Assembly: GCA_004802705.1 (NCBI GenBank)
Contig: SGPL01000285.1
Span: forward strand, 1 to 42,949
Reading direction: 5' to 3'
From: Bondarzewia mesenterica
Lineage: Eukaryota; Basidiomycota; Agaricomycetes; Russulales; Bondarzewiaceae
Length of the DNA stretch: 42,949 nt
How positions within the stretch are numbered: the first letter of the stretch is position 1; each line of letters starts with the position of its first letter. The position numbers and the translations under genes were made by a program. The notes under the pieces are model-generated. The model saw only the letters and a program-made list of their open reading frames with translations, was not told where the DNA came from and searched no databases. This document shows, in pieces, positions 30,971 through 42,244 of this stretch.

Positions 30971-31447
30971 TTGNTTTAGACTATACTTGAAGGAGTTTAA
31001 TAGCAGGAGATGCCCTTGAAGAATCATGAGAGTTGCTTTTCCGCAGGACGACATTTTGAAACGCGCTACATTGAACGTTTTTTTTTTAGAACTTCTTACA
31101 TACACGTACGATAGCCATGCGATTTTTCCATCCGACTGGTTCGAGGACCACTGTTTTGAGCACGGCTTGAACGAAATTTAGGAATTTCCAAGAGCCATTG
31201 ACTGGGACTCGCGGAGTCCCTGAGGCTGCCCTGAGAGCGACTGCGCGCGGGGAAAGAGCTGGAAAGAGCTAAATTTAGACGCAAACTAAATCTGGGCTTC
31301 GCGTGGCCTGCAGTGCTCTGAGCCCGCGCTCATCTACTTAGTACCTCTGGTTTCTTTTATTACTCACGACTAGCCTTACCCTGAGCGTACGCCCTCTGGA
31401 CTGCTCTTGCTTTCGCGTCGAGCTGGTCTCGCTACTGTACTGTGAAT
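30971..31447. other. Intergenic region, no gene seen
   Basis: This is the 3' flank of the cupredoxin and the promoter side of HID1. GGAAAGAGCT occurs twice back to back at 31250-31269. No TATA box or coding signal is seen. Confidence 0.45.
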
Positions 31448-34400
31448 ATGTTCGCCAAAATACCCACAAAATTATCGGCGCCATTCAACCTGTTGGGAGA
31501 TGAGGCGAAGCTTGGATTTCGCAGTCAGCCTACAGGAATCGCGAAATTGGCCACTACGCGGGTGCGTGTCTCGATAGCATTCATTAACGGAGAGCTTCCA
31601 CTCATAGATTACATAGAATATCCCACAAACAGACACTTACTGGGATCAAGTGAGTCTTGAAGTATCTTTGATTCATTGCACAACTGAGCGGAATTGCTGC
31701 GCACGTAGTTCACAGTCCTCTTCGATTCTCCGTCCGATGTCTTCTCTCTCATCTCGCCAAATGATAGTATGTTCTCATCTCCCTGGGCTTCCATTATCTT
31801 GTCAATAAAACCCTTTTGCCAGTTCGCCGAGCTCTTCTCGAAGCACCGGAGAATGTCGCGACACTCATCCGCGTTATAACCCTCCGGTTGTTCAACCTGG
31901 TCTCTGACCATACCTTCCCCTCTCCTACCACCGCATATGTCACCACCTTCGCATCTTCCTTTATCAAAACAGGAGCATCCGAGCGTAACACGACCAAAGA
32001 AGTCCTGAATTGCATACGCGTCCTCCAACGCGTCTTACCAGTGGTTTTCGAGATTGACAGTGAGTCTAACATCTTTGAGCAGGAGATATTCTGGAAAAAG
32101 GAAGTTGTGGAGGGGCGCGATAGTAGGGAGGAGATGGAACAGGTGCCGCAGTTCGTGATTGAGGACGATGATGATGATGCACACGATAGTGAGGGCTCGC
32201 CCTCTCAATCACGAGCTGAGCAGGCATCGCCCGCGAAGCCAACTTCGAAGAAAGCACTTCCATCTCTGGCAGAACGGCTCTTTAGCTGCCTCGTTGATCT
32301 ACTGTTCTGTTGCGGCTTCACTCTGCCATCCAAGATTCAAGTGGACCACTACAAGATCAATTACATCATCTGGTATGCATCTCAGCTATCATGTCATTCT
32401 TTTGCCAACGTTAATAGACGTTAATCTTTAACAGGGAAAAGGGTGTAGGTTCAACTGTAGATCCAGGGCCCAGCCAGGCCTATGACACTAATAAGTCAGA
32501 AGTCCTGCGTCTTTTACTCATCCTCCTCTCCCGCCAGATTTACATTCCGCCATCGTCGCTCTTCTCTGTGCCCTCTTTATACACCCTCCACTTTGTCCAA
32601 AATACTCCAAGGCGGGATGTTTTGACTGTGCTCTGCTCGCTGCTGAACACGGCAATGAATTCATCACAGCCGTATAACTTCAGCGTGGTCGGTGGTGTTA
32701 CTGGGCGGCTTCCTTATAACCACCTCGTCTTCAAAGGAGAAGACCCACGTGCAAGCCTGGTCGGCACCTGTTTCCAGGTTCTCTGTGTTCTTCTTGATTT
32801 CCAGAGCGGTAGCGCGAGAGATGTCCTCGTGGGCACTGGAGAAAATCAATCTTGTGCCCCGACTCCTCGTACCAATGCTTTCAGATATTTCCTAGCTAAG
32901 CTTGTACGTACTTAATCTCAGTCTCCTTTCCCGAAATGAGAGGAATATTTCTCTGACGCGCGCGACAGCATCGCACACAAGATTTCTCTTTTATCGTCGA
33001 TGGCACTTTGGGAATTCTAGAGCAGCAGATGGCGTCCATCAACGGTTTGCTTCCAGGTTCACGAAGATCTGTCCCCTATCTTGTCGAAACAAGTAAGCGA
33101 TCTTTTCATGTTAATCATGTCAATATTTCTCAACGAACTCGCAGTCGTCTTCTTCTGGAAGATGATTGAGTTGAATAAGGTATCTGCTCGATTTTCTATA
33201 ATCCTTGGGCAGATCCAAACTAACTGTTACGTTGCTCGTAGAAATTCAGAGCTTACCTCTTGAATCTGGACAAGTCAATGGATATCGTCGCATATCTGCT
33301 TTGTTGTGCCCTTGAGATCAAGGATAAGCCTCGTAAACCTCTTCTATTCATATTGCCACCGACCCACTAACTCATCTGCATTCAGAGCAACACGGGCTAT
33401 GCCGCGCACTCTCCTACATCATCCAGACACTGTCTGCCGAAAGTGCGTTCGGACTGATGCTCACGTTCCCTCTGAAGGCATCGCATGTGCCTGCCAAATG
33501 GAACATCGGAGGGGCCGCAGCGGATTTTATGATCAATGTATGCTTGCTTAAGCTGTTGACTTGGTCTCTGCATTGATAATCCCGTCTATTTAGGCCGTCT
33601 ACAATATTGTCGCGACGACATCAGGAGCACTAAATTCCATCTATCCTGCATTGATCATTGCACTTTCTAATGCAGCTCCCTACTTCAAGCACCTGAACTT
33701 GAATTCATCCACTCGTCTCATCCAGCTATTCACTGCTTTCTCAAACCCCGTCTTCTTGCTGGCTGATGAAGGTCACCCTAGGCTCTTGTTCTTCATGTGA
33801 GTATTATGTCTATTTCTTTTAAACTCGAGGTAACCGGCGATGATATCAGGCTTGAAGCATTCAACGCCGTCATCGCACACCATCTATCAGAAAACGCCAA
33901 CCTCATCTTCGGCATCCTGCGCGCGCACAAGACATTTGAGGACCTGGGGACTTTCACACTCGCCGGGGGTTTGCGCGAAGTACGGCGCATCCAGCTGGCT
34001 AAGGAGGAGCAGGCTCGCAAGGCGGACGCCAAGGGCAAAAACCGGGCCGAAGGTGAGCATGAGCAGCCCCACGAGGAGAAGCAGCGGCTGCTCGAGCGCG
34101 AGAACAGCAGTGCGCTTGGCCTGTCAAGCAGAATGCAGTCCGCCGACAGCCTGACGGAAGTGCGAGTCGACCCGCGCGATCCCCCGTCGGCCGATGGGGC
34201 TGGGGCGGTCGAGGAGCCCACGTCGGTGCAGCCGCTGATGTCACCGACAACGGAATCTCTTCCCTCTGGCGCAGGCACCCCGTCGGCAATATCAGAGAAA
34301 GCGAAAGGCAAAATGAAGGAACGCCGGTCGGTGTCGCTTGATACGGATGCTAGTCTTGATCGAGTAGCAGCTACTGGAGTAGGTAGAAATGGGTTTGTGC

Positions 34401-35006
34401 CGACGCAAGAATGGGTGAGTTTCATGTTTATAACACTATCGACTGAACGGATTACTGAGCGGCTTTCTCAGGTAACATCTTGGCAGCAAGGGTACGCTCA
34501 AAATTTGAACTTCTACCATGGTTATCGATCGATTGACTTCTAATGCAGGCTGCCCCTCGATATTGTCATGCTGGTTGTCTCAGAGCTGATGCCAAAGGTT
34601 CAGGAACTCCAAGCCTCTGGAAAGCCGAATACCACTGCAGCCATCATCGACTTCTTAAGTCACGCATCCTTGAAGCATGTCCTTCCTCCGCCCCCACCGT
34701 TGAATTCCAGACGCTTTATCGCAAGTCGTTTCGTTTCATTCGCACTCTCACTGTATTCATCCGAGTTTCCAGTGGTCCGAAAGTTCTATTGTATGGCTGT
34801 CCTCCTTGATATGGGGTGAGATCTACGTGCGCGGTATGACCCCACTTGGAATCTGGAACGGGACCACTGTGCGGCTTTTCTACGTCAAACACGCGCAAAG
34901 CCAGCAGCGTCAGATATCGGAGGCCGTGTCCAGCGTCGTCGGAGGGCTGCTGGGTCGAGGTTCTGATTCTCCTCAGACATCGAGGCAGCGTCCGGAGCGC
35001 GCGTGA
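31448..35006 (+). CDS. HID1: HID1 family protein (Golgi / dense-core trafficking)
   Basis: Fourteen exons: 31448-31561, 31617-31649, 31709-31766, 31823-32372, 32435-32903, 32969-33092, 33145-33179, 33242-33332, 33386-33537, 33594-33796, 33850-34414, 34472-34491 (20 nt), 34549-34720 and 34773-35006, giving 939 residues with all phases consistent. Family marks are the start (M-FAKIPTKLSAPFNLLG), TYWDQFFTVLFDSPSDVFSL, NCIRVLQRVLPVVFE, SLYTLHFVQNTPRRDVLTVL, SVPYLVETIVFFWKMIELNK and a C-terminal WLSSLIWGEIYVRGMTPLG. HID1 proteins are helical-repeat peripheral Golgi proteins acting in secretory trafficking; fission yeast relatives bind a ubiquitin protease. An Asp/Ser-rich loop and a long charged insert (about residues 660-780) are low-complexity. 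The last intron (34721-34772) fits only as GC-AG. Confidence 0.93.
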
Positions 35007-35332
35007 GATAATCGCGGGGCTTTCATAGCTTGTGTGCGGGTGGTAGCTTTGATTGTTATGGATCTCGTGTACTGGACTTTTTTTTCGTACTTATTAGTTT
35101 CGTGTGTGTAGATGGCGTGCTGTTTATTTTTTCCTCCTATTTATGAGCCTTTATGAGCGTGAGCGTGCGCATTGCGCCACAGACGCGTTTCGTTTTCCAC
35201 GTGCGACCGCAGCGTGTGCCATGCCGCCATCAGCGCTTGAACAGCATGTTTCAAGACTCCTTGCAGTCTATCGTTCACAATCGCAAGGACTGAGAATGTT
35301 ACCAGCCTACTTGTACCAGCCAAACCGACTCA
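35007..35332. promoter_or_regulatory. HID1 3' flank and RAD57 promoter side
   Basis: There is no coding signal. A single ACGCGT (35183-35188) lies 145 bp upstream of the RAD57 ATG. A T8 run occurs near 35078-35085. Confidence 0.4.
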
Positions 35333-36843
35333 ATGCAAACCACCCTCCTCACATCACTGGCCGGGATCACTGCAACCCACAGAGCTGCTCTCAAGAGAGG
35401 TTGGTTGGCCTGAGAGCGTTTTAGATCATCACATCATTCTCACTCATCCCATCTCTATATCTATAAGGTGGTTTTGTTAGTCCTGCAGATTTTCTTTTGT
35501 TACCACCTCAAGATCTGGCAAAAAAATGCAGGATGACACTGCCAGAGGCGCGGAACATCGTAGATATCGTCTGCAAAGCATTGGATCGTCCACCTCGCCT
35601 CCTAAAAGACATTGAGGAGGAAGGCAATGAATTATTTACATCCGGCGATGCCACGCTTGATGATCTCCTCGGAGGAGGCATCAGAACTGGCGTGGTTTGG
35701 GAGCTTGTCGGAGAAGGGTAGGCTTTTTCCCGTTTCACTACTCATTGTATCACTTTTGACACGAGGAATCCCGCTTTCAGCGCATCAGGGAAAACACAGC
35801 TGGCTCTCCAGCTTTCCTTGATGGTGCAGCTTCCACAGTCGGCAGGAGGGCTGTCTGGTTCCGCATGCTTTATGACAACATACTCAGGACTCCCAACTAC
35901 TCGTTTAGTAGAAATCATGCGAGAGAACCCCATAATGTCCTCCGCTTCCTCCGCCTCCTCCACTCTTTCAAACATTCACACCGTCGAAACGAAGTCCATC
36001 GAGATCCTCCGGCATGTTCTCCGGACATCAATTCACGAACTTATGCGAGGCTCATTTGCACCTGGAAAACCACCCGTTAAACTGCTCGTTATCGACTGTC
36101 TAGCAGAAGCGATCTCCGACGGCAGGGCGTCGACGGCGCAACTCGCAGAGCGCTCTAGAAACCTCTCAGAAATCTCAACGATGCTACATAGTCTGGCGAG
36201 CAGATACCGCATCGCCATCGTGGTCGTCAACAACGTCGTTGACGTATGGGATCGGAAACCTGGTGCAGACAGGGGGGCCCGGGGCGACCTCATATATGCG
36301 GACCAGGCGCGTTTCTTCAACAGTGCGGGCAGCATGACGGCGGAGGACAAGAAGAGTGCAGCGCTCGGACTCGCGTGGGCTAACCAGGTCAACGTCCGAA
36401 TCATGCTTACGCGCACCGAGCGGAGGCGACATATTGATGATCCTGAGGACCGAGAGCCAAAGCGAAGACGCGTGGAGGGGACGCCCACACAACGTGCAGT
36501 GCAGGTGCAACCTGCCCTTGTCCGGCGGTTAACGATCATTTTCAGCTCCATCTCCCGCCCTGGCTCACTCGACTTCATCATCAGCGCGAAGGGTATTGCA
36601 ACAACGCGGGACGAAGCGTCTTTTTCGCCTCTGTCGTCTGGTTCTCAAGCTCCGTCGTCGGCATCTCATGTATCGCAGGGGTCGAGCCCTGCTCAAGTTC
36701 GACCATTGATGGCCGAAGTCTCTCCGCTGGATGTGGCTGATGCAGAGAACAATCTTCAGGCAACGCCGGAGGAGGGGCATGAAGAGGACGAAGAAGAAGC
36801 GTATTGGAAGGAGTTTGAGGATGACCATGCCTTCCCGCAGTGA
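35333..36843 (+). CDS. RAD57: RAD57/XRCC3-like RecA-family recombination mediator
   Basis: Exons 35333-35399, 35468-35717 and 35781-36843 give 459 residues. An N-terminal helical part (FVSPADFLLLPPQDLAKKC) leads to the RecA core: Walker A GEGASGKT (G104-T111) and Walker B LLVIDCLAE. A conserved ASRYRIAIVVVNNVVDVW segment follows, and further on LGLAWANQVNVRIMLTRTE. RAD57 pairs with RAD55 and stabilises RAD51 filaments during homologous recombination in the nucleus. A Lys/Arg-rich insert (EPKRRRVEGTP) may be a nuclear signal, and the C-terminus is acidic. The start was chosen because exon 1 (MQTTLLTSLAGITATHRAAL) joins in frame to GGFVSPAD, which RAD57 proteins share. Confidence 0.88.
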
Positions 36844-36938
36844 GATCTTCCAAATATACCTCAACCAAGTTCCCTACAGCTCTGGTATCGTGTAAGGGAA
36901 GGTTTCATCCTTCGTAGCTCATGTATCCCAATTAAACA

Positions 36939-36968
36939 GGGTGTTTCAAACACCCGGAGTTTGAAACA
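36939..36968. repeat. Nested palindrome downstream of RAD57
   Basis: GGGTGTTTCAAACACCC (36939-36955) is a perfect 17-nt palindrome around a central base. It overlaps an inverted repeat, TGTTTCAAAC (36942-36951) and GTTTGAAACA (36959-36968), with a 7-nt spacer. In RNA these would form competing hairpins about 100 nt past the stop codon, possibly at the mRNA 3' end. Confidence 0.75.
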
Positions 36969-37013
36969 CATGTCAAACTCTCTGCCCGGGAGTTTCACGC
37001 AGAGCCCCAGTCT

Positions 37014-37253
37014 TCACCGTCTCAGCCGTTTGACATAGCCGGGCCAAGTGCAATGTCTCATCCTTTCACTTCTTTCTTTCGCCTCGTATACTTCTGATTC
37101 CCTCCAAGAACCTTGTAGGATCCCAACAATGTCAAGTTTTGCCTTAAAATCCGCATATTGGAGGTTCGTCACCCTAACACTTCGTATCATAAGATTAACT
37201 GACGAAGCCTTGAGACCCGGGGCTGTGAATTCAAGCTCCTCGCCTTCTGGCAC
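37014..37253 (-). CDS. Possible small protein, 79 codons
   Basis: A single open frame starts MPEGEELEFTAPGLKASS and ends in a basic tail. It has no signal peptide, no membrane helix and no family I recognise. Codon use looks coding-like but the stretch is short. It may be a small gene, an exon remnant or chance. Confidence 0.25.
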   Translation of the reverse strand: MPEGEELEFTAPGLKASSVNLMIRSVRVTNLQYADFKAKLDIVGILQGSWRESEVYEAKERSERMRHCTWPGYVKRLRR

Positions 37254-37540
37254 ATAGCATACTCTTCAATGTATACCGGCATACCGGGAACAGACATTGC
37301 GGCGACGCTAATATTAGAATATGCCAACCATAGTGGTACCCATCTGTGTCTCGGAGATGAACGTTCTTGATGAGAAAATCCTTACGCGCGCGGACGCGGA
37401 ACTCTTTACATCCGTATGAATTCTGTCAAAATCGGTACAGTATCAATGGTTCTCCAAACATGAATCTCCCACTAACCAAGGAATTTCTTCATCAGAGGCT
37501 GTGGACAACGGTTATGACTATTTAATCTCTGAAAATTCGG

Positions 37541-39017
37541 GTGTCTTCAATTTTGAGACTTGTCGCATGCTTGAGCAGTTTGATTCACCTAGAAATTGTC
37601 TGCCTCGCTCATCCAGCCGCACCGAACACTTTCGCAAGGTCGTCCAATGCTCTGGCATTGTCTGCTGGTGTCTCCAATACATTTTCTTCCATCCAAGTAG
37701 ACATCACCTCCCTAGCTTGCGAGACTGCATTTTACAGTGAGCATATAGATGCTACAGTGACCATAACCAGTCTCGAGCTTTATGGCTGACTGATTGACTT
37801 GGCAGGTCTGTGGGCTGCCTTCTTCGCTCTTTCCACTTACTTTCTTAGGTGAGTCAGAATAACGTGGCACGAATCTATTGTTAACGGGACCACAGCTGTA
37901 AGGGGTTGAGTTCCAGAGTGAACTTGACGCTGTGGCTTGTGATCTTCATTATGTTTCTGGTCTCTACTTGTCACTATGCGTTGAGCTGGGTGAATGAGGT
38001 TTCCGGTGTCGTGACTGGACAAGTGTCGGAAGCGCAGATATACTTGCCCATTATCAATGTTGGTCGTTTCAGCCCAATCTAGATTTGCCTAGTAATGACT
38101 TACACGACGACACTGTTTTCAGTACACCTTAGCGACGCGGTGCTTGTCTGGAGGGCATGGGGTTTGTGGGATCGAAAGATTAAGGTCATAATTGTCCTCA
38201 GCCTGACATGTTTCGCGATGGCGAGTAAGCAGGGTCTTTTGTCCTATCTAATCTCAACTTTTATCAATATTGACAACTGCGTTAGTTGTTGGGTTTGCCA
38301 GTGCAGGGTTCGACATACGCTCACTGAAATCGGGTGTCTTAATGCAGCGCCCTTTTTCTCCAACTTTACTTCCAATTCTCGCCTATTTATTGTCATTGTT
38401 CACGAACATACTCGCTACATCGCTCATCACATTTAAAGCCTGGTAAGCTTGGATGTTTCCTAAATCGTTTGTGGTTGATGCCGATTATCTTTTTTTTTAT
38501 CAGGAAATATAGTCGGTCAATCAATGCATACCTTGGCAACAGTTCGCCAACCAATATCAAGGTTGGAGCTATTCTCGCGCTCCTAGTCGAGTCCGGTTTC
38601 CTGTATTGCGCGGTCTGGGTGAGTGATGACGTCCTTCACACGAAGATGCGCTCAAGTCTACATGTCGTAGATCGTATTCTTCGTTAGTCTATTTTCCCAG
38701 AACTCTTCATTTAAAGCCGCAATGCAAGTCATCATGGTTCAAATTTCAGTGCGTCAAGGTTATACCCAATTATACCCACTGTTCTTCTTGACCCTTACAA
38801 ATTTTCACAGGGCATCTATCCCACTGTGGTCATCGTCCTGGTATCCCTTCAAAAGACAGCCTGGGACATGACAGCGAGCATCGAAGGCGTGCAGAGTGTA
38901 TACGAAATGACCACCGGTCCTCCGCCTGCAATTCGCATTTCCCTGTCGATGAACGACCAACCCAATCCTCCCTCCTCCAATTCACGTCAGGTTCAATCAC
39001 CATGGGACAAGGCATGA
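37541..39017 (+). CDS. Polytopic (about 7-helix) membrane protein of a basidiomycete family
   Basis: Exons: one ending at 37736 (5' start unresolved), then 37806-37848, 37896-38062, 38123-38224, 38286-38442, 38504-38618, 38671-38748 and 38811-39017. Seven hydrophobic helices alternate with short loops, for example AAFFALSTYFL, LTLWLVIFIMFLVSTCHYAL and VGAILALLVESGFLYCAVW. NVVHLSDAVLVWRAWGLW between helices 3 and 4 is typical of a large, uncharacterised basidiomycete family of integral membrane proteins. The C-terminus is Ser/Pro-rich and cytosolic-looking. The exon ending at 37736 has no in-frame ATG, so a short exon must lie upstream; coordinates for the start are provisional. Function is unknown, with a receptor-like layout. 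Confidence 0.75.
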
Positions 39018-39291
39018 CGACGATGGCAAGGAAATGTCTTGCACGTGGGAGGAGAATGTCATCTTTTGATTGTTCTGTTCCATTTCTGTAGGCCTTCGAA
39101 TGCAGCACGGATTACTCATTGGATGAAATTATAGAATCAGTATTCATACCGTATCATAGGACGATGATTCAAGGCTCTCCTTTTGTTTTGCGAAACTTCC
39201 TGGCTGAATAGCATTCAGAAATCGGCGCCTTCAACTGTGACAAATAATCTTCATTGCAGGCACCTTAAATAACTTGCACACGTCGAAAATA

Positions 39292-40248
39292 TCACACAGC
39301 TATGCCCATCGCTTGCGAACCATTAGACGAAGATCTACTTTGAGGTTCCGGACGGTCTGGGGCCAATAAAATAATGTCGAAGCGTTTCCACTTATCCGAA
39401 TCACGTAGACTCTTTGGCGGCACCTGGCGACTGGGATAGTGATTGATCGTCCTATTGGGACGTCTTCGGTACATAGGGATGACCTCGGCAGTGCTAGGAT
39501 GCCGATTGATGTAGGCCAAGCACGTGCCTGCGAGGGCTACGAGGGCATCGAAAAGTCAGAAAAAACAGTCGAGCTCGAGGTGGGATGTGCATAGTTACCC
39601 GCAACCGCGTCAATGCAGCTGAGCACCAGTTCGGCGATGGCAAGGGCGGAGGGCGTGCATTCGTTGAGATCGACAGGAAAACCCTTGCAACGATCTAACC
39701 CGATAGCGATAGAAGACCCTGCGATAAGCATGCCAATGGGGACTTAGATCATAAACAAGTATGCTACGGGTGGCTTACCGGAGGCACAGATGAAAAGAAC
39801 AACGAACAAGTTCAACTCAAATCTCCTCATGTTGTTCGCCCGTAAAGGGTTGCATATTCTACGAATGATCTTGTACCCTATGCTGTTGAAAAATTCATCA
39901 GAGACCTGATCGAACACATGGCGTCTGCGACAAATCAAGCATTTGGATTGACTCACGTAATGATTGTGATCAAACAGCAGAATGCACTGAGTGCCATGAC
40001 GAATGCGCCTGCGACTGGTGAATACCGGGGTTAGTCATGGCGAATACAAGAATGGGAAGCGTTGGTACTGACAGTCGCTGGTGGGGAGAGTAACAGAATA
40101 AATAGCAAGAGCCATCAGCGTAATATTCATAATCAAAACTACCGCTAGAAAGATGGTCAGACATCAGTACCGTCTTTCATGGGTCAAAGAGAGAGAGCTA
40201 AATACCATAGCAAGAAGCGCGCAGCACGGGAGAGCGTAGATTACCCAT
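39292..40248 (-). CDS. Four-helix membrane protein (MARVEL-like layout)
   Basis: Exons (minus): 40248-40206, 40144-40073, 40014-39957, 39882-39779, 39718-39599 and 39527-39292 give 210 residues with consistent phases. Four hydrophobic helices are seen: VVLIMNITLMALAIYSVTL, FVMALSAFCCLITIIT, LNLFVVLFICASGSSIAIG and LAIAELVLSCIDAVAG. The 75-residue C-terminal tail is hydrophilic and rich in Arg, Pro and Ser. The layout resembles fungal MARVEL-type membrane-associating proteins, but the similarity is structural only. It converges on the seven-helix gene (274 bp between stops). Confidence 0.75.
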
Positions 40249-41571
40249 CGTCGTAAACGACACAGGTAAGGTTAACGAGCGTTGGAATGGCTGGAAAATG
40301 TGAGCGAATTCACTCGTACGACGGAAGGAGAAAGAAAGAATCGAGTGGCATGGCTGGGGCGGGGGTCGCTGGTGGTTTAAATGGGGACAATACAGGATTT
40401 TGGTGGCGCGAATGAAGATCCGTACTTCTGTCTCAAAGCCACGATCACCCCTCCGAAAAAAAGGGTGCGGGTTCTGTCGGATTCGGGGGTTGGTGGCACT
40501 CAAAGTCGAGGTGGACGGTGTTACAAGATTTGGCCATAACGGAACTTACTCAAAATTGATGGTCCATGCACGGCCTGCCTTCAAAGCACCAATTTGAAGT
40601 TCAAAAATGACATATTGAAATCTGTTCTAGGCCAAGGAGGATATCGACGGGAAGAACAAGAAAAACTGACCGTCAAAATTTGCATGCCAAAATGATTAGT
40701 CCACAAAAAACACTGGCCCACCGACAAAGAAGGGTGGCGACCTAGAAAGCCGTTACCGCCAGGCAGGACAAGCGGGCTCAAAACAGCACGCTGGATCATC
40801 GTGATTGCTCGCTTCGCTCGCAATCCTTGGCTTAGGGTGCAAGTCCTGGAACAAACAAGGCCAAAATGACCAGACGGTGGCACGGCTCAAGTCCCACCGA
40901 GAAATGATGTTTTCCATTCCACGCATACAGTTCTCTGTCTACACTGATGAAATTCTCAAATATTGTACATCTATATGCAAGAAATAAAATGACACCACTT
41001 TAGTTTCTGTATGTAGAGTTTGAACCGAGGTATTTGAATCGCAATCAAACGCAGAGCTTCAAGCCTCTGCTTTTCAGACAGCCACAGGTGTGACCTGGGC
41101 GTGACACATCTCGACACGTCGTCGGGTTTGGGCAGAAAAAGTTGATTTCAGCCGCGTACAGAATTTCTTGGGGAAGAATTTCCAGCAAAAGATGGAGGAT
41201 AAAGTATGTAAATATCCTACTGAACACTAGAATTAAATATCAGACTCAGAAAAATAAATAAATGCCCATGAGTGCATGGGTGTGCGTAGCGAGCACCTAG
41301 CGCGTTCCGCGCCATCCCTAGTATCTTCTGTTGTTGTCTCCAATCTACGAGATACAGAAAAAATGAGCAAGTACCATGGACCGTGAATGCAATGGTCCAA
41401 GCCGAGAATCCACGTATCCTATTGAACGAAGTGAGTGACCGGGTTTGTTAGTCCTAGCAGAAATGCAGAAAAAAATGATAACATCCTACTCCGGGATCGA
41501 CCACAGCTAGCTGGAAGTTTAGCTGAAGCAGATGAATCCTTCGCATAGGTACAGTATTTAGGACTCGGAGG
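40249..41571. other. Gene-poor region, no gene seen
   Basis: Open frames here are short and lack motifs. The stretch 40250-40400 is the promoter side of the four-helix membrane gene. AT content rises from 40,900 on. I see no repeat of note before the mobile element at 41580. Confidence 0.45.
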
Positions 41572-41579
41572 TTACCGAC
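41572..41579. repeat. Left 8-bp target-site duplication (TTACCGAC)
   Basis: TTACCGAC directly abuts the left terminal inverted repeat and is identical to 42237-42244. Confidence 0.85.
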
Positions 41580-42236
41580 AGGACCCTGGCATATGCGTAC
41601 TGAAGTTGTATCCGAAAATCGCTGATTTTGACCCTTTCCGTCCGCATGGACTTTGGCCCAGATCCGTCCACATTAGGATCGGACTACCCATTTTCGACCA
41701 AATCCGTCCGCACAACCGGATATAAGTTCAATTTTTTGACATACCATCCACATATTTATCAAAAAAGCATCCCGAGGATGCAGGAAGGTCTAGAAGTGGA
41801 TTGTAGCTATTTACTGATCTCCGGGAGGCTAGTATGATTCCTAGTTCCTGCATGCCACTTGCTCCCAGGCCTCAAGAGTTGATGATCAGGGACTTTGCTG
41901 TAAGCATTGGAGACCAAGGGCCTCAGATCTGAACCGAGCTAATAAGACGATGATGGGATGCATGAGGATAAACAAGGACGTGATATCATTTTTCATTTTT
42001 CGGTCCTGCTGAATTTTCAATACTGACGACTGGCCGTTGGGGTCCAATGGGGACCCAATCCGTCCGCATGCGGATCGGACTTCGCTACCGACGGGCCATT
42101 TCCGTCCACACTACTGATAGGACATTTTCCGAAATTTGGGGGTTTCCGTCCGCGCTATGATAGGGGTTGGGCCGATTTGGAGGGCCGATTCCGTCCGCAT
42201 TAGGATAGGAGTTGGTAACCAATATGCCAGGGTCCT
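41580..42236. mobile_element. Non-autonomous hAT-type DNA transposon (MITE), 657 bp
   Basis: The ends are perfect 15-bp inverted repeats: AGGACCCTGGCATAT (41580-41594) and ATATGCCAGGGTCCT (42222-42236). They are flanked by identical 8-bp duplications, TTACCGAC, which fit the hAT target consensus nTnnnnAn. No transposase open frame is present, so the element must move in trans. Subterminal copies of a TCCGTCC(G/A)C motif lie at about 41637, 41663, 41703, 42059, 42111, 42145 and 42190. The copy at 42059 is half of a near-palindrome (TCCGTCCGCATGCGGATCGG). Such clusters are typical transposase-binding arrays. The intact duplication and ends suggest a fairly recent insertion. Confidence 0.85.
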
Positions 42237-42244
42237 TTACCGAC
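42237..42244. repeat. Right 8-bp target-site duplication (TTACCGAC)
   Basis: TTACCGAC directly follows the right terminal inverted repeat and is identical to 41572-41579. Confidence 0.85.

Larger units (their letters stand above)
36844..37540. other. Gap between RAD57 and membrane protein gene
   Basis: The gap contains the nested palindrome at 36939-36968 and a coding-like open frame on the minus strand at 37014-37253, both listed separately. A short plus-strand exon-like piece starts at ATG 37323 or 37359 (MNVLDEKILTRADAELFTS, donor GTATGA at 37416) and might be an upstream exon of the next gene; the link was not resolved. Confidence 0.4.

Noticed and set aside
39925..39956. A 32-nt intron in the four-helix membrane gene (GTGAGT to TCGCAG)
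   Set aside because: It is too short, and the resulting frame loses the conserved helix. The acceptor at 39883 gives a normal 74-nt intron and a good frame.
40801..40826. Hairpin-like GATTGCTCGCTTCGCTCGCAATC
   Set aside because: Only 6 bp pair perfectly at the ends, with a purely repetitive middle and no partner gene or second copy seen.
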